A DNA stretch of 64,000 nucleotides from SHZI01 sp041396045. GTDB taxonomy: Bacteria; Pseudomonadota; Gammaproteobacteria; Steroidobacterales; GCA-2729495. Shown in pieces: positions 23,842 to 33,154 of this stretch. The notes under the pieces were generated by a model. It saw only the letters and a program-made list of their open reading frames with translations. It did not search any database and was not told where the DNA came from. The translations under genes were made by a program, and so were the position numbers. The stretch lies in assembly GCA_041396045.1 (NCBI GenBank), contig JAWKZI010000001.1, positions 1 to 64,000 of the forward strand. The letters run 5' to 3'. Within the stretch, counting starts at the first letter, position 1, and every line of letters starts with the position of its first letter.

Positions 23842-24018
23842 CGCGTTCTCCTGGGATTTGCCGTTTGCACGCAACAGCCGGGTATATCCAGGTCTGCTGT
23901 CTGCGCCGAATCTTATGTAGAATTTCAGTTGTTTGTAAGGTTTGCCGGGCTATAGTTAAGTCACTTGAAGCAGTTCCTTTACTCGACAGAGAAAAACAAC
24001 AGCAGCAGAAAGCATTTT

Positions 24019-24225
24019 ATGGCAGCCCCAAAGACTCCGGGGACTTCCGGCCCCGCCATCAATCCGGACTCTGAGGTTGATTTTGCCGGCTACGATCCTT
24101 ACATCGTCGCCATTACCGGTCGTGAGCCGGTAGAGAACCTGCACGACTCCGCCCGTTCGCTGGACGAAGCCGAGGGCAGCCGCAAGGTACAGCTCATGGC
24201 CTGGCTACATCAGCACGAGATCTGA
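24019..24225 (+). CDS. small hypothetical protein
   Basis: 68 residues from ATG 24019, rich in charged residues, with no membrane segment. Sequence such as FAGYDPYIVAITGREPVENLHDSARSLDEAEGSRK is not recognised. A TATAGT -10-like element lies about 70 bases upstream (near 23951). It is the only plus-strand gene in this stretch and could be a real small regulator or simply unknown. Confidence 0.5.
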   Translation: MAAPKTPGTSGPAINPDSEVDFAGYDPYIVAITGREPVENLHDSARSLDEAEGSRKVQLMAWLHQHEI

Positions 24226-24293
24226 AGCGCAAGCTTCGCGACACTGAAGCCACTTCTGCAGCAGTGCTTGCACAACGATCTGCGTCATGCAGT

Positions 24294-26726
24294 TCAGGTT
24301 TTGCTTGCGCGCGGCTGCCAGCGCCACTCCCGGATTTCCGGCATGTCCTGGCCATACTCATTGATGTACCGCTTGTGTTCGGCCAGCTTGTCGCGCATCG
24401 CCTGTTGAGCCTGGTCGGCGTACTTGCGCAGTCCCGGCACCCGCTCGATGACGTCGGTGACCAGATGAAAGCGGTCCATGTCGTTTAGCACCACCATGTC
24501 GAAGGGGGTCGTTGTCGTCCCCTCCTCCTTGTACCCGCGCACATGCAGATTGTGGTGATTGGTGCGCCGGTAGGTCAGCCGATGGATCAGCGTGGGATAG
24601 CCGTGATAGGCAAATATGATCGGCTTGTTGGTTGTGAACAGCGCATCGAATGCCTCATCGCTCAGGCCACGCGGGTGCTCGCTGGTTGGCTGCAGCTTCA
24701 TCAGATTGACCACGTTGACGACGCGCACCCGCAGATCCGGGAAGTGCTTGTGTAGCAGTTCCACAGCGGCCAGCGTTTCGATCGTGGGGACATCGCCGCA
24801 GCAAGCCATGACCACGTCAGGATCAAGACCATGGTCGTTGCTGGCCCACTGCCAGATACCCACGCCATCAGTGCAGTGTTTGATTGCCGCATCCATGTCG
24901 AGCCACTGCGGTGAAGGCTGTTTTCCCGCGACGATCACGTTGACGTAGTTCCGGCTGCGCAGGCAATGGTCGGTCACCGCGAGCAGTGTATTGGCATCCG
25001 GCGGCAGATAGACACGGATAACCTCGGCCTTCTTGTTGACCACGTGATCGATGAAGCCCGGGTCCTGGTGGCTGAAACCATTGTGATCCTGCCGCCACAC
25101 ATGCGAGGTCAGCAGATAGTTGAGGGACGCAATCGGTCGCCGCCACGGAATTTCGCTGGCGACCTTCAGCCATTTCGCATGCTGGTTGAACATCGAACCC
25201 ACGATGTGGATGAAAGCTTCGTAGCAGGAGAAAAAGCCATGCCGGCCGGTGAGCAGGTAGCCTTCCAGCCAGCCTTCGCACTGATGCTCGCTCAGGATCT
25301 CCATCACCCGGCCATCGGGTGCGACGTGGTCGTCTTCAGGAAGGATTTCCGCCGTGGAGCATCGATCGGTTACCTCGAAGACCGCGTTCCACCGGTTGGA
25401 GTTGGTTTCATCAGGGCTGAACACGCGGAAATTATCGGGGTTGCGGGCGATGACATCGCGGATGAAGTTGCCCTGCACACGCGTTGCTTCACCAAACACC
25501 GTACCGGGTTGCGGAACCTCGAGTGCATAGGTGCGAAAGTCCGGCATTTGCAGGTCGCGCAGCAACAAACCGCCGTTGGCATGCGGATTAGCGCTCATGC
25601 GCCTCTCACCGCGCGGCGCCAGCGCCAGCAACTCCGGCTGCGGCCGTCCGTTCGCGTCGAACAATTCTTCAGGACGATAGCTCTTCAGCCAGTCCTCCAG
25701 GATCTTCAGATGCCCGGGATTGCTCATTTCACCCATCGGCACCTGATGTGAGCGGAACGAGCCTTCAGTACGCTTGCCGTCGATTTCCTTCGGGCCGGTC
25801 CACCCCTTTGGAGAACGCAATACGATCATCGGCCAGCGCGGTCGCGTGGTATATCCCTCGGTACGGGCAAGGCGCTGGATGGTAGCGATTTCTGCAACCA
25901 CCGTATCCAGTGCGGCGGCCATCTGCTGGTGCATCAGCGTGTGGTCGTCACCCTCGACAAAATACGGCGTATAGCCAGAACCCCACAGGAGTGCTTCCAG
26001 TTCATCGTGCGGAATACGTGCCAGTACGGTGGGCCCGGCGATCTTGTAGCCGTTCAGATGCAGGATCGGCAGTACCGCCCCGTCACAGACCGGGTTCAGA
26101 AATTTGTTTGAATGCCAGGAAGTGGCCAGCGGTCCGGTCTCTGCCTCGCCATCACCGATGACGCATGCGGCGAGCAGGTCGGGATTGTCGAAGACCGCGC
26201 CGAAGGCATGCGACAGCGAATAGCCCAGTTCGCCGCCCTCGTGAATCGACCCGGGCGTCTCCGCGCCGACGTGACTGGAAATGCCGCCGGGAAAGGAGAA
26301 CTGCTTGAACAGGCGCTGCATGCCGGTGCCGTCCAGCGGGATGTGGGGATACACCTCGCTGTAGGTCTGCTCCAGCCAGGCATTGGCCACTGGTGACGGG
26401 CCTCCATGACCAGGGCCGGCGATGAAAATCGTGTTCAGGTCGTGCGCCTTGATAACCCTGTTGAGATGCGCATAGATGAAGTTCAGGCCGGACGTTGTGC
26501 CCCAATGGCCGACCAGACGCGGCTTCACATGTTGCAGGGTCAACGGTTGCGCCAGCAGCGGATTGTCGAGCAGATAAATCTGTCCGACCGACAGGTAATT
26601 CGCAGCACGCCACCAGGCATTGATCGCCTTAAGTTCCGCAGGAGACAAGGGCGTTGTGGTGCGCGCCGCACTGCTGTGGCGTGAATCAGGCCGTGCATCG
26701 GGGCGTTTGCTTGCTGGGTTGGTCAT
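24294..26726 (-). CDS. xfp: phosphoketolase
   Basis: 810 residues from ATG 26726. Thiamine-diphosphate enzyme that splits xylulose-5-phosphate and/or fructose-6-phosphate to acetyl phosphate. Visible: QPLTLQHVKPRLVGHWGTT (phosphoketolase signature region), GPGHGGPSP, GDGEAETGPLATSWHSNK (ThDP/Mg site), SPKGWTGPK and the QDHNGFSHQDPG segment. It is followed at 18 bases by ackA, which turns the acetyl phosphate into acetate plus ATP, and then by a phosphotransacetylase. Confidence 0.95.
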   Translation of the reverse strand: MTNPASKRPDARPDSRHSSAARTTTPLSPAELKAINAWWRAANYLSVGQIYLLDNPLLAQPLTLQHVKPRLVGHWGTTSGLNFIYAHLNRVIKAHDLNTIFIAGPGHGGPSPVANAWLEQTYSEVYPHIPLDGTGMQRLFKQFSFPGGISSHVGAETPGSIHEGGELGYSLSHAFGAVFDNPDLLAACVIGDGEAETGPLATSWHSNKFLNPVCDGAVLPILHLNGYKIAGPTVLARIPHDELEALLWGSGYTPYFVEGDDHTLMHQQMAAALDTVVAEIATIQRLARTEGYTTRPRWPMIVLRSPKGWTGPKEIDGKRTEGSFRSHQVPMGEMSNPGHLKILEDWLKSYRPEELFDANGRPQPELLALAPRGERRMSANPHANGGLLLRDLQMPDFRTYALEVPQPGTVFGEATRVQGNFIRDVIARNPDNFRVFSPDETNSNRWNAVFEVTDRCSTAEILPEDDHVAPDGRVMEILSEHQCEGWLEGYLLTGRHGFFSCYEAFIHIVGSMFNQHAKWLKVASEIPWRRPIASLNYLLTSHVWRQDHNGFSHQDPGFIDHVVNKKAEVIRVYLPPDANTLLAVTDHCLRSRNYVNVIVAGKQPSPQWLDMDAAIKHCTDGVGIWQWASNDHGLDPDVVMACCGDVPTIETLAAVELLHKHFPDLRVRVVNVVNLMKLQPTSEHPRGLSDEAFDALFTTNKPIIFAYHGYPTLIHRLTYRRTNHHNLHVRGYKEEGTTTTPFDMVVLNDMDRFHLVTDVIERVPGLRKYADQAQQAMRDKLAEHKRYINEYGQDMPEIREWRWQPRASKT

Positions 26727-26743
26727 TGGCAATGACCTTTCAT

Positions 26744-27973
26744 TCAATCGGAGGTGGACGTGCAGTCGGCCCAGGTGTGGCGAGCAATTACCTGTTCTTC
26801 GTCGGTGGGAATCACCCACACGCCGACACGGCTTTCGATTGTACTGATCCGCGAGGCGTGCGCCTGATTTGCAGCCGTATCTAGCTCGACACCAAGCCAG
26901 GCTGCCGCGCAACACACCTGCGAGCGAATGTGCACGCTGTGCTCGCCTATACCAGCGGTAAACACTATTGCATCAAGTCCCCCCAGCGTCGCCGCCAGTG
27001 CTCCCAGTTGCTGGCTGATGCGATACACATACAGCTCGATCGCGCGCTGCGCTGCGGGATCGTCGCTTGCTTCCAGCGCACGCATGTCACCTGAAACACC
27101 GGACATGCCGAGCAGACCGGACTGCTCGTAGAGCATGGTCAATACCTGATCGGCGTCCATACCCAATTCGCTGAGCAGATACAGGACCACACCCGGATCG
27201 AGTGAGCCACATCGTGTGCCCATCGGCAGGCCGTCCAAAGCCGTGAAACCCATTGTGGTGGCGATACTTCGACCGTCGCGCATGGCACACATGCTGGCGC
27301 CATTGCCCAGATGCAGGACCACGACGCGACCGGACAGGGCCGGATCGAACTGCGCCATCACCGACGCGATGTATTCATAGGACAGGCCATGAAAGCCGTA
27401 GCGACGAACCCCGCGCGCGCTGATTGCTTGCGGCAGGGCAAATGCCCGGGCGACTTCCGGCAGGGTGTGGTGGAAGGCCGTATCGAAGCAGGCCACTTGC
27501 GGCAGATCCGGCATTTGAATTTTCAGAGTCCGGATCGCGGCCAGATTGTGTGGCTGATGCAGTGGCGCCAGCGGGATCAGCTTTTCCAGTTCGTGCAGAA
27601 CTTCATCGTTGACTCTTGCCGGCGAACTGAACGCCGCACCGCCGTGGACTACCCGATGGCCTACTGCCCGCACCTGGCATTTTTCCAGACGTGGCGGCAA
27701 TTCCTCGAGCAGAAAGGCCATTGCGTCGTCATGGCTGAGAGCTTCGCTGGTCCGCCAGCTTTTCTCTGCCAGCACCTGACCGTTGCCATCAGTGACGACG
27801 AAGTGTGGCGAGGCACCCGGATTATCGACCGGCCCCGGACGCTCACTTGTGCCCAGACTTTCGATCTTGCCGCCCAGTACCCGCTGCAACGGCGGCTGGT
27901 GTGCCTGCACCGCGAAAGCAGAAAACTTGATGCTCGACGAGCCCGCGTTGATGACGAGGATGGCGTCCTGCAA
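26744..27973 (-). CDS. ackA: acetate kinase
   Basis: 409 residues. Motifs: ILVINAGSSSIKFSAF at the N-terminus, VGHRVVHGG, CFDTAFHHTLPEVA, YGFHGLSYEY, LHLGNGASMCA and FTAGIGEHS. It makes ATP from acetyl phosphate, here supplied by phosphoketolase. Positioned between xfp and the phosphotransacetylase, with two bases to the latter. Confidence 0.96.
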   Translation of the reverse strand: MQDAILVINAGSSSIKFSAFAVQAHQPPLQRVLGGKIESLGTSERPGPVDNPGASPHFVVTDGNGQVLAEKSWRTSEALSHDDAMAFLLEELPPRLEKCQVRAVGHRVVHGGAAFSSPARVNDEVLHELEKLIPLAPLHQPHNLAAIRTLKIQMPDLPQVACFDTAFHHTLPEVARAFALPQAISARGVRRYGFHGLSYEYIASVMAQFDPALSGRVVVLHLGNGASMCAMRDGRSIATTMGFTALDGLPMGTRCGSLDPGVVLYLLSELGMDADQVLTMLYEQSGLLGMSGVSGDMRALEASDDPAAQRAIELYVYRISQQLGALAATLGGLDAIVFTAGIGEHSVHIRSQVCCAAAWLGVELDTAANQAHASRISTIESRVGVWVIPTDEEQVIARHTWADCTSTSD

Positions 27974-27975
27974 GG

Positions 27976-29385
27976 TCAGCGGCCTGGCCTGGTGCCGGCT
28001 CCGGTCAGCGTGGCGGCCTGCGCAGTGCTCTGGGCTGTAGCCGACAGCACAACCAGCGCCGCAGACACGACCCGGCTGCGAATGGAATCGGAGCGGCTGG
28101 TCAGTGCGATGGGCACGCGCGCACCCAGCGCGATGCCGGAACTGCTGGCCCCCGCCAGATACTGCAACTGTTTGGCCAGGATGTTGCCCGACTCCAGATC
28201 AGGTACGACCAGGACATCCGCCTGCCCGGCAACTGCCGACTCGATGTGCTTGCTGCGCGCCGCCTGGACATTAATGGCATTGTCGAAGGCCAGCGGACCG
28301 TCAAGTGTTCCGCCGGTGATCTGCCCGCGATCTGCCATCTTGCACAACGCGGCAGCATCGATGGTCGAGGCGATGTTCGGATTCACGGTCTCCACCGCCG
28401 ACAGAATGGCCACCTTGGGATTTTCGATTCCCAGGGTGTGCGCCAGATCGATGGCGTTGCGGACGATGTCCGCTTTGTCGGTGAGTGTGGGCTGGATGTT
28501 GATTGCTGCATCTGTAACCAGCAGCGTGCGCGGATACGCCGGCACATCCATGACAAAAACATGACTGATACGCCGTTCAGTGCGTAAACCAGTGGCCGAC
28601 AGAACTTCGGCCATGAGTTCATCGGTATGCAGGCTGCCCTTCATGAGCGCGGCCACTTTACCGTTGCGCGCCAGCTCGACTGCGCGCGCCGCCGCTGCGT
28701 GACTGTGCGGCACGGCTTCAATTGAATACGGCGAGAGGTCGATCCCTTCGGCTTTGGCCACCGCGCGAATCTTCGCCTCGGGCCCTACCAGAACCGGCAC
28801 TATCAATCCCTGCACTGCGGCCGCCACTGCGCCCTGCAGGGCGGCGGCGTCGCAGGGATGCACCACGGCGCAACGCACCGGATCCATGGCTGCGCAGCGT
28901 TTGATCAGCCGGGCAAACCCGTCACCACGACGCAGAATCAGTTCCGGCGCGCTGTAGGCATCACGCTTGATCCGGTGCTTCGGTGCCTTCGCGGTAACCG
29001 TTCCGACCAGCAGCTCGGCGCCAGCCTGATTGATGCAGCGGCAATCGAGCACCACGGACTGATCGCCATCACTTTTGCTGCGTACCACGACGTCCGCTGT
29101 GATCTGGTCGCCGATGCTCATCCGGCCCCGGTAGCGAAGATTCTGTTCGAGGATCGTGGTGCCCGGCCCGGGCAATCGCCGGCTGATCAGGCCAGAGACA
29201 AAAACCGCCAGTCCGGCAGGTTCTGTTGCAGGGGTCGACGTGGTGCCGAGATCGACATCACCATTGTCGAGATCGCCCGCCGCCAGCGCCAGAACCTCGA
29301 TATCCATGCGCGACAACGTGCGTGTTTCGCTGGCGCGGGCGCCAATCTCGATTTCGTCGTAGACCAGGTTGGAGATGTCAGCCAT
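27976..29385 (-). CDS. phosphate acetyl/butyryltransferase with N-terminal MaoC-like domain
   Basis: 469 residues from ATG 29385. Residues about 1-145 are a hot-dog/MaoC-like dehydratase domain (SRMDIEVLALAAGDLDNGD ... GDQITADVVVR). Residues about 165-460 are the PTA_PTB domain (VHPCDAAALQGAVAAAVQG, LMKGSLHTDELM, LLVTDAAINIQPTL). It should interconvert acetyl phosphate and acetyl-CoA and complete the phosphoketolase-acetate route. This two-domain form is known as bifunctional enoyl-CoA hydratase/phosphate acetyltransferase. The MaoC lobe lacks an obvious full catalytic motif. Confidence 0.9.
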   Translation of the reverse strand: MADISNLVYDEIEIGARASETRTLSRMDIEVLALAAGDLDNGDVDLGTTSTPATEPAGLAVFVSGLISRRLPGPGTTILEQNLRYRGRMSIGDQITADVVVRSKSDGDQSVVLDCRCINQAGAELLVGTVTAKAPKHRIKRDAYSAPELILRRGDGFARLIKRCAAMDPVRCAVVHPCDAAALQGAVAAAVQGLIVPVLVGPEAKIRAVAKAEGIDLSPYSIEAVPHSHAAAARAVELARNGKVAALMKGSLHTDELMAEVLSATGLRTERRISHVFVMDVPAYPRTLLVTDAAINIQPTLTDKADIVRNAIDLAHTLGIENPKVAILSAVETVNPNIASTIDAAALCKMADRGQITGGTLDGPLAFDNAINVQAARSKHIESAVAGQADVLVVPDLESGNILAKQLQYLAGASSSGIALGARVPIALTSRSDSIRSRVVSAALVVLSATAQSTAQAATLTGAGTRPGR

Positions 29386-29437
29386 GGGACCGCAGTGTAA
29401 TACGCCAGTCGCCCAAGGGACGGTGGGGAGCAATGCC

Positions 29438-29470
29438 GGACTCTGGTCGGACTCTGGTCGGACTTTGGCC
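29438..29470. repeat. three 11-bp tandem repeats in an intergenic gap
   Basis: GGACTCTGGTC occurs twice in tandem and a third time with two changes (GGACTTTGGCC). They lie in the 257-base gap between the divergent pta-like and DUF1838 genes, where no other feature was seen. Confidence 0.7.
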
Positions 29471-29642
29471 AGCCTGCATGAGGCGTCTGTAAACCGCGAC
29501 CGAATGGTCCCCTTTGCTGCGGCTCAATTACCCAATATCCTGGACGCTGCCCTGCCAGCGACAAGGTATATTGCGGGAAGCGCGTCAGCTCACTGGAACT
29601 CCGAACCGTCCGGAACCGGATGCACGAAGACCTCGGATTGAA

Positions 29643-30443
29643 ATGAATATGAAACTCACCGCCAGAGCCTGGATTTTTATACTTTGCAGCATATTCGCCC
29701 TGCCAGCCGCCTCGGCCACGGCGCCCGGTTTCGATGCGGCATCATTCAAGACATTCGTCGACATGCGGGTTGGTACCGGACAACCGGTCTACTGGTACTG
29801 CATCGGCACGGTCTATGCCTACCCGGGGGGCGAACCCCTGATGACCATGGAAGGAATCGACACCGCCCGACGATGGCATGATCCTGCAGAACCGGCTGTC
29901 GCAAAGCAGCTCTCGCGAAAGACCTTCATCTATCGGGATCTGGACACCAACAGGATCCTGACCAGCATTAACGGCAAGCCGCTTGCGCCCATCGAGTACC
30001 CCTACCAGTTCATCACCTATCAGCTGGTCGGCAACCGGGTACAGAGCTTCGTAGAGCAGGGGCGCGGCCCACAGATGCAGAGAATCGGCCCCGTCAAGGA
30101 CATAGAGGTACGCCGTGCAGGTGAAGGTTATATTTTTACGGCGCCGATATTTCTGGACATGCCAATGACCGATGGTGAGCGCTATCAGGCGTTTGAAAAC
30201 TATGACTTCATCGTCCCTGCTGCCGATTCAAAGCCGAGCGATGACCGTCTGAGCTGGTTGCGCTACGGAGATATCCCGGGGGTCGGCAAGACAATCATGC
30301 ATCTTGTCGCCTGGCGGGTTGATAGCTACGCCGAGCTGCCATTGCCCATGCGCAACTACCTCGAAGAGAATGCACGGCTGTGGATGCAGCCGCCGGCCGA
30401 TATCGCCGAGATTCGGCAGTTGCAGGCAGCACCAGCGCCGTAA
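29643..30443 (+). CDS. DUF1838 family protein, exported
   Basis: 266 residues from ATG 29643. Signal peptide ARAWIFILCSIFALPAASA. The mature part has DMRVGTGQPVYWYCIGTVYA and IYRDLDTNRILT..., with FITYQLVGNRV, which fit DUF1838 proteins. That family has no established activity. Periplasmic location is inferred from the signal peptide. Confidence 0.75.
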   Translation: MNMKLTARAWIFILCSIFALPAASATAPGFDAASFKTFVDMRVGTGQPVYWYCIGTVYAYPGGEPLMTMEGIDTARRWHDPAEPAVAKQLSRKTFIYRDLDTNRILTSINGKPLAPIEYPYQFITYQLVGNRVQSFVEQGRGPQMQRIGPVKDIEVRRAGEGYIFTAPIFLDMPMTDGERYQAFENYDFIVPAADSKPSDDRLSWLRYGDIPGVGKTIMHLVAWRVDSYAELPLPMRNYLEENARLWMQPPADIAEIRQLQAAPAP

Positions 30444-30449
30444 TTCAGC

Positions 30450-31016
30450 ATGGCACCTGACGAGCATCCACTTGACCCTCTCGGATGGCAGCGTAAAGGC
30501 CGTGAAGATGCGCTTCGCGCAAGTGGCTCCCAAGGGTTAGGCGTCCTTGCGATCCCGTTTACGTTACCGGTTTTGATTCCCGTTGCGCTGCTGCTTAATC
30601 CGCTGACTGCTGCGGCATTTGCCGCGACAGCTTTGGTTGGCCTGCAAGTGTTTCCTGCGGCGAGCCGGGACACCAGCGGTGAAATGTGGTTAGTGCTCTT
30701 GCCCGCGCTCGTCGTCTTCTGGCTATTCATGCGGCTGGAAAGCCGCATCGCCGAATTGCGTATGTACTGGTGGCTTCGGCACGTATACCGGTTGCTTTTG
30801 ATCACCGGTGTACTGATTTATCTCTACACGCTGGACACGGTACCTGCAGACGACATCGCCTTGCGCCTGCAACGTTTTTTTGGCAGCTATTCAGCAATCG
30901 GGATGTCGGTCGCAATATTGCTTCTTTTAAACTATGTGCTCGTCGGCGACGGCTTCTTCAAGAACTTCTGGCACGGGATGCTTGAGTTCCTGCGCATGCG
31001 CCCGCGAAATCTATAG
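30450..31016 (+). CDS. membrane protein of unknown function
   Basis: 188 residues with five likely membrane helices (for example LAIPFTLPVLIPVALLLNP, LLITGVLIYLY, IGMSVAILLLLNYVLVG). The first 30 residues are polar. It begins six bases after the DUF1838 gene. No family recognised. Confidence 0.6.
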   Translation: MAPDEHPLDPLGWQRKGREDALRASGSQGLGVLAIPFTLPVLIPVALLLNPLTAAAFAATALVGLQVFPAASRDTSGEMWLVLLPALVVFWLFMRLESRIAELRMYWWLRHVYRLLLITGVLIYLYTLDTVPADDIALRLQRFFGSYSAIGMSVAILLLLNYVLVGDGFFKNFWHGMLEFLRMRPRNL

Positions 31017-31192
31017 GCTCTGCAGGCGCACTGTCGCATGCACACACTTGTACGCGACGCAGCTCAAACGGGGATGAGGCCGCGCCAGGGAAGCTTCAGC
31101 GATTCACTGCCGGTGTCGCTATTGTCGTGCATAAGCGCGAAGCCCCATCCTCAGCCAGTCGTGATCGCACCAGCCCTGCCACGGAGATTCCC

Positions 31193-31666
31193 ATGAGTGA
31201 AGCCCAGGAATTCAGCCTGACCCTGACCCAGGAGTCAGACTACGCCTTCCGCATAGTTTTCGACGACACGCCCATTCCCGAACTGCACACCGACGAACCG
31301 CCGCCTCTGGGTAGCGACAGCGGCCCGAATCCGTCGCGCTTGCTGGTAGTGGCAGTTGCCAATTGCCTCAGCGCCAGCTTGCTGTTCGCCTTGCGCAAGT
31401 ACAAGAATTCGCCTGCCGGGATTGTAACGCGAGCCAGGGCACGCCTGGACCGGAATGAGGAAAAGCGCTTGCGCATCGCGCACATCGACGTAGCCATCGA
31501 ACTACCTGATGCCGCATCCGACTACGCGCAGATCGATCGCCTGCTGAAGCAGTTTGAGAACTTCTGCGTGGTCACCGAAAGTGTGCGCACCGGCGTGCCA
31601 GTGGCCGTAACGGTGCGCGATGCAACTGGTAGCGTTTTGCATGACAGTGCAACACCAGTGAGCTAG
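31193..31666 (+). CDS. OsmC family protein
   Basis: 157 residues from ATG 31193. The family's first catalytic cysteine is in VANCLSASLLFALRKY; the second is near FENFCVVTESVRTGVP, as in OsmC/Ohr-type peroxidases. It resembles the YhfA/OsmC-like branch more than Ohr. Predicted role: reduction of organic hydroperoxides in the cytoplasm. Stands alone. Confidence 0.85.
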   Translation: MSEAQEFSLTLTQESDYAFRIVFDDTPIPELHTDEPPPLGSDSGPNPSRLLVVAVANCLSASLLFALRKYKNSPAGIVTRARARLDRNEEKRLRIAHIDVAIELPDAASDYAQIDRLLKQFENFCVVTESVRTGVPVAVTVRDATGSVLHDSATPVS

Positions 31667-31717
31667 GTGGAACCGTCGCGATTCAAGGTACGAAGAGTCC
31701 TGATCACAACATCGGGG

Positions 31718-32077
31718 CTATGGGCGTCGTATCTCTTCCGTTTGCCCACTGACTTTTACATACGGACGCAGACTTTCTACCGTTGCCGGGCCAATGCCTT
31801 TGACGCGCTGAAGTTCATCAACCGAGGCAAAAGGACGTGCACTAAAAATCAATCCGGCCAACGCGGGGCCTATGCCAGGCAAAGTTTCCAGCTCATCGAG
31901 GCTGGCCGTATTGATATTAACGCGGAGCGTGGCCTCTCGCGACACACTGGCCCGAAATCCCAGATCGCGGGCGAGCCAGACAGCGGAGCTGACCAACCCT
32001 ATCGCCAGCATGCCGACGCCCAGGATTTCCGTGACTGACGAGGTTCGCCACCATCGAACAATTCTGTGGCTCAACAT
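31718..32077 (-). CDS. ComEA family helix-hairpin-helix protein
   Basis: 119 residues. One membrane anchor near residues 18-38 (ILGVGMLAIGLVSSAVWLA), then NINTASLDELETLPGIGPALAGLI and VDELQRVKGIGPATVESLRPYV, the two HhH DNA-binding motifs of ComEA. In naturally competent bacteria ComEA pulls DNA into the periplasm, which may matter for feeding the neighbouring integron; that link is inference. Confidence 0.9.
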   Translation of the reverse strand: MLSHRIVRWWRTSSVTEILGVGMLAIGLVSSAVWLARDLGFRASVSREATLRVNINTASLDELETLPGIGPALAGLIFSARPFASVDELQRVKGIGPATVESLRPYVKVSGQTEEIRRP

Positions 32078-32083
32078 GCAGGG

Positions 32084-32422
32084 TTATCGCGGGTTGGATT
32101 TGCCATCAGCATCCACAACATCGGAGAAATCGGCCTTCGTGGACATGCTTATCCGTAGTTGGTGCTTGACCACCAGACCCATTGCTTCCGTTGCCTGCGG
32201 TGGCGACTCGTGGTCTGGATCCTGGCGGTAGTACCAAACAATGCCCTGCTTTTCCTTCAGATCTTTCAGGGCGATGTCCAGGGCTTGCAGGCTTACCGGC
32301 TGACCGTCAAGCAGGAGTTGACCGCTGGCAAGCGCACTCACCCGTGCGACAGGTTCTGAACCCAGTGCCTGGGTTCCCGGAGCACCGGTACCAAGAAGGA
32401 TGGACAGGAGTCGCCTGAACAT
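32084..32422 (-). CDS. hypothetical protein, probably exported
   Basis: 112 residues with a short hydrophobic N-terminus. The core (GQLLLDGQPVSLQALDIALKDLKEKQG, then IVWYYRQDP and LRISMSTKADFSDVV) recalls the periplasmic domain of ExbD-like proteins, but the membrane anchor expected for ExbD is lacking. No function assigned. It lies six bases from comEA. Confidence 0.55.
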   Translation of the reverse strand: MFRRLLSILLGTGAPGTQALGSEPVARVSALASGQLLLDGQPVSLQALDIALKDLKEKQGIVWYYRQDPDHESPPQATEAMGLVVKHQLRISMSTKADFSDVVDADGKSNPR

Positions 32423-32480
32423 AGATCCCCCTCTCCTTTACCTGGCCGACACACAAGGCGACTTCGGCCTGATTGAATAG

Positions 32481-32894
32481 TTAGTCAACACCATGAGAAG
32501 TTTCGGACTTGCCACGACGAAGCTCGAAACCGCGAACAATAACGTATGCGATGAGCGCGGCAATGAAGAACACGAGCAACAACCACGCGCAACTCTGGAG
32601 GGATCCGATCAGGGTACGGTACACCTCCAGCACCCAGCGGTCTGTCGTTAGCACAACTGGCACTATGCCCTCGGCACGAGCGGTGATGTACTTCTCGAGC
32701 TCCCAGATACGAACGCCACCGGAAGTACCAACAACCACAATTGCAAAATCGAGGTACCGATGCCATGCGTTGCTGAGCTCGGCGGAGACGATCCTGGCCA
32801 GGATGGATCGAATTGCCCCTTGAAAGAGCCAAACAACTGCCAGGCTTGTGGCTACTGCGATAACCAGTGTTACAGCCAGAAGTGTGATAAACAT
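32481..32894 (-). CDS. membrane protein of unknown function
   Basis: 137 residues with a membrane helix at each end (LLAVTLVIAVATSLAVVWLFQ; CAWLLLVFFIAALIAYVIV). The stop lies inside GTTAGTC at 32480-32486, which looks like an attC end, but no convincing matching left half was found. It may be the outermost decayed cassette or plain chromosomal DNA. Confidence 0.55.
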   Translation of the reverse strand: MFITLLAVTLVIAVATSLAVVWLFQGAIRSILARIVSAELSNAWHRYLDFAIVVVGTSGGVRIWELEKYITARAEGIVPVVLTTDRWVLEVYRTLIGSLQSCAWLLLVFFIAALIAYVIVRGFELRRGKSETSHGVD

Positions 32895-33154
32895 TGAGCG
32901 TTCTCCTGCAGTGTAACGTCAAGGCTCTGCCGCACCACTTTTCCGTGTCGGATGGAGCACCTTGCCGATGATGCCATCAGCAGGAAAGCCAAGACCATGA
33001 CGGTAAAAGTGCAACGACCTTTCGAGATCGTTGACTCCGATTGTGATAACCGTAACCAGAGGTTTCATCTACTTCATTCTCTGTATGTCCAACACTCGAA
33101 TCAAGCCATCCTGCGGGGTGCTGCTGGGTTCCGTTGCGGGCGTGCTGCCCATGA
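32895..33154. other. 260-base gap with no supported gene
   Basis: The stretch upstream of the membrane protein and downstream of the urea transporter gene holds only short unrelated open frames. No hairpin with a T-tract, attC or promoter pair could be supported by eye. Confidence 0.4.

Noticed and set aside
23842..24018. Guanidine riboswitch upstream of the Gdx/SugE-type gene
   Set aside because: No ACGR-loop hairpin pair or other guanidine-riboswitch core could be found; the leader is short.
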